A model generated the notes under the pieces. That model made no database searches and was not told where the DNA came from. It worked only from the letters and a program-made list of their open reading frames with translations. Positions 59,756-64,000 of a DNA stretch of 64,000 bases are shown here, one piece after another. The stretch's first letter is position 1. Each line of letters starts with the position of its first letter. The DNA is from 2-01-FULL-39-10-A sp964525395 (GTDB taxonomy: Bacteria > Patescibacteriota > Microgenomatia > Levybacterales > UBA12049). Both the position numbers and the translations under genes were made by a program. Location: the NCBI GenBank assembly GCA_964525395.1, contig CAZGGU010000002.1, forward strand, positions 1 to 64,000, in the 5' to 3' direction.

Positions 59756-59829
59756 TACCCTCGAATGGAGTCGAACCATCGGCCTTAGCGTCCGCAACGC
59801 TACGCTCTATCCAGCTGAGCTACGAGGGC
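59756..59829 (-). tRNA. tRNA-Arg(GCG)
   Basis: 74-nt class I tRNA with G1-U72, D arm GCTCAGCTGGATAGAGC, anticodon stem TAGCG/CGCTA with loop TTGCGGA, anticodon GCG (codons CGC/CGU), T arm GATGG-TTCGACT-CCATT, discriminator A. No encoded CCA. Most bacteria use ACG modified to inosine for this box, so a genomic G34 is unusual. Confidence 0.9.
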
Positions 59830-59892
59830 ATGTTTATATTATATCAATAAATAAGCTTATAAGATAATTTTTGTAATCTTTTTATAAAGTTA

Positions 59893-59930
59893 ATATCAAG
59901 CCTCATTAATCTTTAAGAGCTAAACTACGC
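59893..59930 (+). promoter_or_regulatory. Second copy of the bipartite 38-nt motif
   Basis: ATATCAAG (59893-59900), 20 nt, TAAACTACGC (59921-59930), 16 nt before the coiled-coil gene ATG, followed by the Shine-Dalgarno AAAGGAG. Same layout as at 54137-54174. Confidence 0.45.
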
Positions 59931-59946
59931 TTAGAAAGGAGAAGAT

Positions 59947-60165
59947 ATGTATCCCAAAGAAGGACAAATAAAAATTCAGGAAGCATTAGCAGAAGCAGAG
60001 CAGATTGTGTTTGAAGAGCAATATACAGCTGCTCAGGAAGAAGCAGAAGAAGCTGAGCTTGAGCAAAGACTTATGGAAGTAGAATTAGCAGCAGCAGCGC
60101 AGGAAGAAGCAGAGAGACAAGCTGAGATTACTCAAGAAAAAATTGCAGAAGTTGTAGGAGTGTAA
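59947..60165 (+). CDS. 72-aa Glu/Ala-rich coiled-coil protein
   Basis: Nearly every residue after the first 8 is Glu, Ala, Gln or an aliphatic in a heptad-like pattern (EEAEEAELEQRLMEVELAAA), so one long coiled coil is likely. AAAGGAG 8 nt upstream of ATG is a strong ribosome site. The stop is 1 nt before the next ATG. Unknown role; it heads a three-gene operon. Confidence 0.6.
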   Translation: MYPKEGQIKIQEALAEAEQIVFEEQYTAAQEEAEEAELEQRLMEVELAAAAQEEAERQAEITQEKIAEVVGV

Positions 60166-60166
60166 C

Positions 60167-60499
60167 ATGAAAGAATTAAAAGACTTAATGAAAGATGTCG
60201 AGCGAGATCTTTTAATAGGAATAGTGATCTCAGTAAAACATAAACGATTGACTCTAAAAGAGTCAGAGAAAATTGCGAAAGAGTTTATAGAGGAAAAAAC
60301 GGAAGATTATGAAAAACTTTTCAAAAAACTCTTTGAAATGGGTAAGAAATATAAAATAGTCAGAAAAATTTATGTTAAATATGCGCCGGAATATGAATAT
60401 ATGAAAAAAGAAAGGGACTTAAAAATTATGAGAAATTACATAGAAGAAAAAGATTATGAATCTGCCATTGAATTCGTGAAAGGAAACTATGGATACTAA
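60167..60499 (+). CDS. Unknown 110-aa helical basic protein
   Basis: A soluble, Lys- and Glu-rich protein, predicted all-helical (KDLMKDVERDLLIG, TLKESEKIAKEFIEEKTEDY), ending in an aromatic FVKGNYGY. No recognisable domain. 1 nt from the upstream coiled-coil gene and overlapping the next by 11 nt. Confidence 0.55.
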   Translation: MKELKDLMKDVERDLLIGIVISVKHKRLTLKESEKIAKEFIEEKTEDYEKLFKKLFEMGKKYKIVRKIYVKYAPEYEYMKKERDLKIMRNYIEEKDYESAIEFVKGNYGY

Positions 60500-61007
60500 T
60501 TTTGAGTCAACAACTCAAACTATTTCATCTCAGCCACCAGTTATCGAGCCCATTGAGGCTGGGGATTTAGACCTCCCAGTGATTGATAAGAAGGGAGACT
60601 CTCTGAGAATTACCTCTCAAGCACTTGAAGATTTTGAAGCCGAAGGGGAATCAATTATGAGTATTCCGGGCTCACCTCATGAAAAACTTGCAGCATTAGC
60701 AGGAGGGAATATAATGCTCGAAGAGTTAAGAAAGGGAGGGAGTAAAAAAGAAAATAAAACAGACAAAGCTCAAGAACTCAGCTTAGAGGAAAGAGTGTTA
60801 AAACTCCAAGAGGAGTTATTAAAATTGATGATTGCCAGAATGAAAGCAGAGAAAAAAGATCCTAAGAAAGAAGACGAAATTTATAAAAAACTGAAAAAAC
60901 TTCTAGAGGAGGCAGAAGGGGAAGGTAAGGCTAATATTCTTCAGTCGCTCATGAATATCACATTTATGCTTTATATGATTTCGAATGAAAATTCTTCAAG
61001 AGCTTAA
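60489..61007 (+). CDS. Unknown 172-aa protein with coiled coil
   Basis: A Thr/Gln/Pro-rich N-terminus, an acidic middle (ADGDLDLP-like residues), then a long helical region LSLEERVLKLQEELLKLMIARMK and a hydrophobic end (LMNITFMLYMI). No family recognised. It overlaps the preceding frame by 11 nt and may form a complex with the two upstream coiled-coil proteins. Confidence 0.55.
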   Translation: MDTNFESTTQTISSQPPVIEPIEAGDLDLPVIDKKGDSLRITSQALEDFEAEGESIMSIPGSPHEKLAALAGGNIMLEELRKGGSKKENKTDKAQELSLEERVLKLQEELLKLMIARMKAEKKDPKKEDEIYKKLKKLLEEAEGEGKANILQSLMNITFMLYMISNENSSRA

Positions 61008-61018
61008 ATATTTTCTGG

Positions 61019-61024
61019 TATAAT
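61019..61024 (+). promoter_or_regulatory. Extended -10 promoter of tRNA-Ser(GGA)
   Basis: TATAAT preceded by TGG ends 18 nt before the tRNA 5' end. Confidence 0.5.
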
Positions 61025-61042
61025 ACGCACACACTAAGAACT

Positions 61043-61129
61043 GGAGAGTTCGCATAGTGGTCTAGTGCGTTCGCTTGGAAAGCGGATGTGGTCGTAAGGC
61101 TACCGGGAGTTCGAATCTCCCACTCTCCG
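61043..61129 (+). tRNA. tRNA-Ser(GGA)
   Basis: 87-nt class II tRNA: acceptor GGAGAGT/ACTCTCC, anticodon loop TTGGAAA (anticodon GGA), long variable arm, T loop TTCGAAT, discriminator G, no encoded CCA. Confidence 0.93.
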
Positions 61130-61143
61130 CAGTTAAAGTCTTA

Positions 61144-61584
61144 TTATCCTTGAGGGATCAATTGTTTGGCTTCTTTCCACACTCTTTTATCAGAAGGGTA
61201 AGTTAGTCGTTTTTCTACTTCTTCCGCTGGAATCCATTCAACATTTTCCATTTCTTCATCGTGAATTGCTGTGTCTCCACCAGTAGCTCTCATCAAGAAA
61301 TAATAAACGGTTTTTTTAATTTCTTCTTTTTCATTTTCTCCATTCCAAAAATATGTATACCAAATAGGTGACAGGGGTCGCTCAATTATAGCCTCTATTC
61401 CTGTTTCTTCTTTAACTTCGCGAACAGCTGTTTCTTCTTTTTCTTCGTGGGCTATATCCTCACGGTCGCCAATAAGTCCTTTCGGGAAAACCCAGCCATG
61501 ATGATAGGAGTGTTGGCAAACAAGGATCATGAGATTGGGATCAAATTTATAAACTACGCCACCCGCAGAAGATTCTTCAGTCAT
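61144..61584 (-). CDS. Nudix hydrolase
   Basis: A 146-aa protein with the Nudix box GLIGDREDIAHEEKEETAVREVKEETGI, i.e. G…E…REVKEETG; the REVKEE glutamates bind the metal. It starts SSAGGVVYKFDPNLMILVCQH and later has VYYFLMRATGG. Such enzymes hydrolyse NDP-X compounds (for example Ap4A or oxidised nucleotides). Target unknown. Confidence 0.88.
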   Translation of the reverse strand: MTEESSAGGVVYKFDPNLMILVCQHSYHHGWVFPKGLIGDREDIAHEEKEETAVREVKEETGIEAIIERPLSPIWYTYFWNGENEKEEIKKTVYYFLMRATGGDTAIHDEEMENVEWIPAEEVEKRLTYPSDKRVWKEAKQLIPQG

Positions 61585-61601
61585 GGAGAGATTATATCAG
61601 A

Positions 61602-62687
61602 TTAAAAGGTAATTCTTTCACAAGAGAGATGTGGGATAAGAACAATCATGTGGAAGAATCTCACAGGAGTGTAGTTTAATTGGCATCTAAAGATTGGTCC
61701 ATGAACTATTACTTTTGGAGTAGGTGTAGGAATTCCAGGGGTTGGGGAAAGTGTAACTGTAGGAGTCATGGTTGGTGAAGTAGTAGGCGTGGAAGTTGGA
61801 CTTACGCTTGGCATGTTGGTAGGGGAAACAGTCGGAGAATTACTTGGCATAGGGCTCATGGTTGGAGAAGCAGATGGCTCGTTTGATGGGGTTGGAGAAG
61901 CAGTAGCTGAAGGATTTACGCTAGGAGTCATGGTTGGTGATGCGCTTGGAGTAATAGTGGGCATTGGGGTGGCAGTAGCTCCACCGGGAGTTTCAGTTCC
62001 TGATGCTTTATTCTGAGACTGTGTAAGAACTCTAACTACGAAATCATTAATGTTATTTTCTGTGTCTTCGCCATTTCCATTAGCTTCATCAGGTCCCCCA
62101 AAAGCCATAGTTGAAGTAGTAGAGCTTGCATTAGCTTTTCTTTCTACGCTTTGTCCTGGTTCAGGGTTGGTGAGAGGATTTCCCTCGCCAAGAGTATTAA
62201 TGACAGTTCCAAAGGTTACTGCATCTACGAGTGCGCCAGTATCGATTGCCCCATCTCTTAGGCCGATACTGTTATTGTCTGCAATTGTTGCGCTTGTAGC
62301 CCTGTCGCAGGAAAGAGTAGCAACGAGATCATTATTGCACCAAAGAAAATATCCGTTGGCTGGTATTACATCACCGTCATTAAAAGCAACTATGCTGTCG
62401 TCAGCATCTCCAGTAGAAGACCTTTTTACTAGTCGATATTCTTTGAGGTCAACGTCTGAAGCGGTAGGATTATAAAGTTCTATGAAGTCATGGGTTGATG
62501 CGCCATCTTCTCCTGTTTGAACTTCTGAAATTACTACATGATTAGCAGTAGCAGCAGAAGCGAAATGGGATTTTTGAAAGAAAAGAAAACCTACGAAGAG
62601 AATTATGAAGATTCCTAGAAAAGCTGGCAGTAGTCTTTTCATTACTTTATGTATAATCCTATTTTTCAGCTCTGTCAACTGAGTCAA
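61602..62687 (-). CDS. Secreted lamin-tail-domain (LTD) protein with Ser/Thr/Pro-rich stalk
   Basis: A 361-aa protein: signal or anchor helix (LLPAFLGIFIILFVGFLFF), then an LTD (VVISEVQTGEDGASTHDFIELYNPT … NGYFLWCNNDL), and a ~100-residue Ser/Thr/Pro repeat (SPTMTPSVNPSA…). A short C-terminal segment holds two cysteines (FRCQLNY … LSCERITF). LTD proteins are common on Patescibacteria surfaces. The stalk may span the wall and be glycosylated. Confidence 0.75.
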   Translation of the reverse strand: MTQLTELKNRIIHKVMKRLLPAFLGIFIILFVGFLFFQKSHFASAATANHVVISEVQTGEDGASTHDFIELYNPTASDVDLKEYRLVKRSSTGDADDSIVAFNDGDVIPANGYFLWCNNDLVATLSCDRATSATIADNNSIGLRDGAIDTGALVDAVTFGTVINTLGEGNPLTNPEPGQSVERKANASSTTSTMAFGGPDEANGNGEDTENNINDFVVRVLTQSQNKASGTETPGGATATPMPTITPSASPTMTPSVNPSATASPTPSNEPSASPTMSPMPSNSPTVSPTNMPSVSPTSTPTTSPTMTPTVTLSPTPGIPTPTPKVIVHGPIFRCQLNYTPVRFFHMIVLIPHLSCERITF

Positions 62688-62702
62688 AAGAGGTCAAATG
62701 CT

Positions 62703-62794
62703 TGGCGGAGGAGATGGGATTTGAACCCATGTGAGCGTTATTCACACTCAGGAATTTAGCAAACTCCCGCAATGGACCAACTATGCGACTCCTC
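62703..62794 (-). tRNA. tRNA-Ser(GCU)
   Basis: Class II tRNA with acceptor GGAGGAG/CTCCTCC, anticodon loop TTGCTAA (anticodon GCT), long variable arm, T arm GGGTTCAAATCCC, discriminator G followed by an encoded CCA (62705-62703), unlike its neighbours. Confidence 0.92.
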
Positions 62795-62822
62795 CTCGTC
62801 AAAGCATGACCTTTTGTCTTCA

Positions 62823-62886
62823 TTAAGCTAAAGCTTAATTTCGACTTGAGGGGCATCTTTTCCTCTTAAAATTCTTTCAGAATTTT
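62823..62886. other. Two hairpins in the gene-free stretch 62795-62974
   Basis: TTAAGC-TAAA-GCTTAA (62823-62838) and AAAATTCT-TTC-AGAATTTT (62868-62886). No gene is seen in this 180-nt gap; the stems may serve the flanking tRNA or gene as processing or termination elements. Confidence 0.35.
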
Positions 62887-62974
62887 ATAGAACCCGAGAC
62901 TAGTGGTTATTATATCATTTGAAGGCTAGAAAAACTTGCAATTTCTCCACAAACAATCAATACTAATATATAGT

Positions 62975-63310
62975 ATGCCGCTTGAAGAAAGTGAAAAATT
63001 GGAGTTGGAAAAAAGAATGGTGGATTTGATGCTAGATCAAATGGCGGAAGGAAAGCTAACAGACAACCAAGCACAATCTATTTCCAGATATTGCGAAGAA
63101 AGCTTGAAAAACGTGAAGAATAAACAGCATCTCTCAGAATTCCTCTCAGTTTTAGTCAGTAAATATCCTTTTTTCCAAAGCATTCAAGCTTCAGAGCAAG
63201 GTAAAGTGGACGAAGCGGTAGATAAAGAGGTTCATGAGGGAGCCTTAGTACTCGCTCAGCACGGAAAGATCGAGGAGGCGATCAAGCTGACCCAAACAGC
63301 TACCAATTAG
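62975..63310 (+). CDS. Unknown 111-aa helical protein
   Basis: A soluble protein MPLEESEKLELEKRMVDLML…, helical, with two acidic blocks and KYPFFQSIQ near the middle. ATG 62975 is chosen over the longer frame because TAATAT (62963-62968) ends 6 nt before it. Family not recognised. The next gene starts 2 nt after this stop, so it is an operon. Confidence 0.55.
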   Translation: MPLEESEKLELEKRMVDLMLDQMAEGKLTDNQAQSISRYCEESLKNVKNKQHLSEFLSVLVSKYPFFQSIQASEQGKVDEAVDKEVHEGALVLAQHGKIEEAIKLTQTATN

Positions 63311-63311
63311 T

Positions 63312-64000
63312 ATGCCAGACGAGCAGATATTAGCCCAAGCTACACTTGAGAAAAACCCTATTCCTTCAGGAGGAGTGTTATCTCCTGATCAGCAGCGTGC
63401 AAAAGATATTAGAATAAAAATGGGAGAAGGTAAGGGGCTATCTGCTTTTGATGCTGCAATAAGCTCCTCACAAAGAGTTGAGGTTGGAGCAAGAACGAAA
63501 ACGCTAGATGCGAATTTTGGAATTGATCGCGATCCCACAACTGGTGCTAAAAAGAGAGACGCTGCAGCTGAGCCTGGCTCTCAAGATAGATATGATCGTG
63601 CCCAAAAAGCCCTTCAACAAGCTGAAGAAATACTTAGTGTTGGTTTAACCACAGACAGAGATGCTTTGCTTGCAAATTTGGAAAGCGCTATGTCTGTTTT
63701 GCCAGGATATAGTGATTACTTGTCTACAATTTCTGATCCTAATATTCGAAAAGCTATGGTCGAAGATCTTCTAAGAAACCCAAAATTAATGGAAAAGATC
63801 CGAGCTGGGCATGATCGAGTGACTGCTGAATCAGCGAGATTAAAAGATGAAGTAACAGAAGCCAAGAAAAAAGCAGACGAGGCAGAAGCAGCTAGGGTTA
63901 AGAAGCAGGGAGAAAGAGATGCTGTTAGCGGGAAAGGCGGTACCCTTGATTCAGCTAGGACAGCAGAGCTGAGTTTTGCTGACACTAGTACGGCAGGAGC
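63312..64000 (+). CDS. Unknown protein with coiled coil, runs off the window
   Basis: An open frame of 229 codons without a stop, starting MPDEQILAQATLEKNP. It is hydrophilic with Ala/Glu/Lys-rich helices (EVTEAKKKADEAEAARVKK) and no membrane segment so far. It follows the previous gene by 1 nt. The composition resembles the giant poly-Gly protein and the coiled-coil operon at 59947, which suggests a family of large cytoplasmic accessory proteins. Identity cannot be given from the partial sequence. Confidence 0.6.
   Translation, partial: MPDEQILAQATLEKNPIPSGGVLSPDQQRAKDIRIKMGEGKGLSAFDAAISSSQRVEVGARTKTLDANFGIDRDPTTGAKKRDAAAEPGSQDRYDRAQKALQQAEEILSVGLTTDRDALLANLESAMSVLPGYSDYLSTISDPNIRKAMVEDLLRNPKLMEKIRAGHDRVTAESARLKDEVTEAKKKADEAEAARVKKQGERDAVSGKGGTLDSARTAELSFADTSTAG

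Noticed and set aside
1..64000. CRISPR array, insertion sequence, prophage or rRNA operon
   Set aside because: No tandem repeat-spacer pattern, transposase, integrase, phage structural gene or rRNA sequence was seen in the window.

Overview
The window looks like a piece of a low-GC Patescibacteria (Candidate Phyla Radiation) chromosome, most likely Microgenomates-type. This is inferred from gene content, not from a phylogeny. Support comes from short versions of housekeeping proteins (ValS 703 aa, DnaG 582 aa), many small hydrophobic proteins, a reduced type IV secretion (T4SS) locus with PrgI-type and pilin-type proteins, a DUF4012 protein, LTD-domain and class A beta-lactamase-like surface proteins, and two orphan steps of purine conversion (purA, purB). 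TGA is used as a stop (for example at 7935 and 11313), so the TGA=Gly code of Gracilibacteria/Absconditabacteria does not apply.

Layout. 1-16.7 kb: a mosaic of small membrane proteins (two YggT paralogues), a SET-domain protein, an MFS transporter, and envelope genes (methyltransferase, sulfatase-like enzyme, MltG, DUF202, beta-lactamase-like protein, MsrA, DsbB-like protein, two large multi-spanning membrane proteins). 16.8-18.6 kb: a MarR-LUD-flavin reductase operon with a visible operator. 18.6-31 kb: information-processing and purine genes (rpoD, dnaG, purA-HAD-purB, comM, ruvCAB, rplY). 31-37.5 kb: valS, a DUF475 protein, a DUF4012 protein and an RNase H-like protein. 37.7-42.9 kb: the replication origin neighbourhood, jag-yidC-yidD-rnpA-rpmH reading left and dnaA-dnaN reading right, with a cluster of DnaA boxes between dnaA and dnaN. 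42.9-58.9 kb: a T4SS-like locus. It holds four pilin-like proteins (one with a large ectodomain), a PrgI fusion, a split VirB4 (separate N-terminal-like protein plus ATPase), a membrane-anchored VirB1-like fusion, a secreted HExxH protein, a VirB6-like protein, a P-loop/winged-helix regulator and a 1037-aa protein ending in a membrane segment plus 13 consecutive glycines. 59-64 kb: five tRNA genes, including four different serine isoacceptors, mixed with coiled-coil proteins, a Nudix hydrolase and an LTD surface protein.

Two signals recur. First, at least 18 genes have a near-consensus -10 hexamer ending only 6-9 nt before the start codon, so their mRNAs should be leaderless or nearly so; some internal operon genes carry Shine-Dalgarno sequences instead. 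Second, three T4SS pilin genes share promoters of the form TTGnnA-N17-TACG(A/C)T, and the giant poly-Gly protein and a downstream coiled-coil operon share a 38-nt bipartite upstream motif. The T4SS-like locus with its own regulator and promoter type is the best candidate for an undescribed system here. I saw no CRISPR array, transposase, rRNA or tmRNA.
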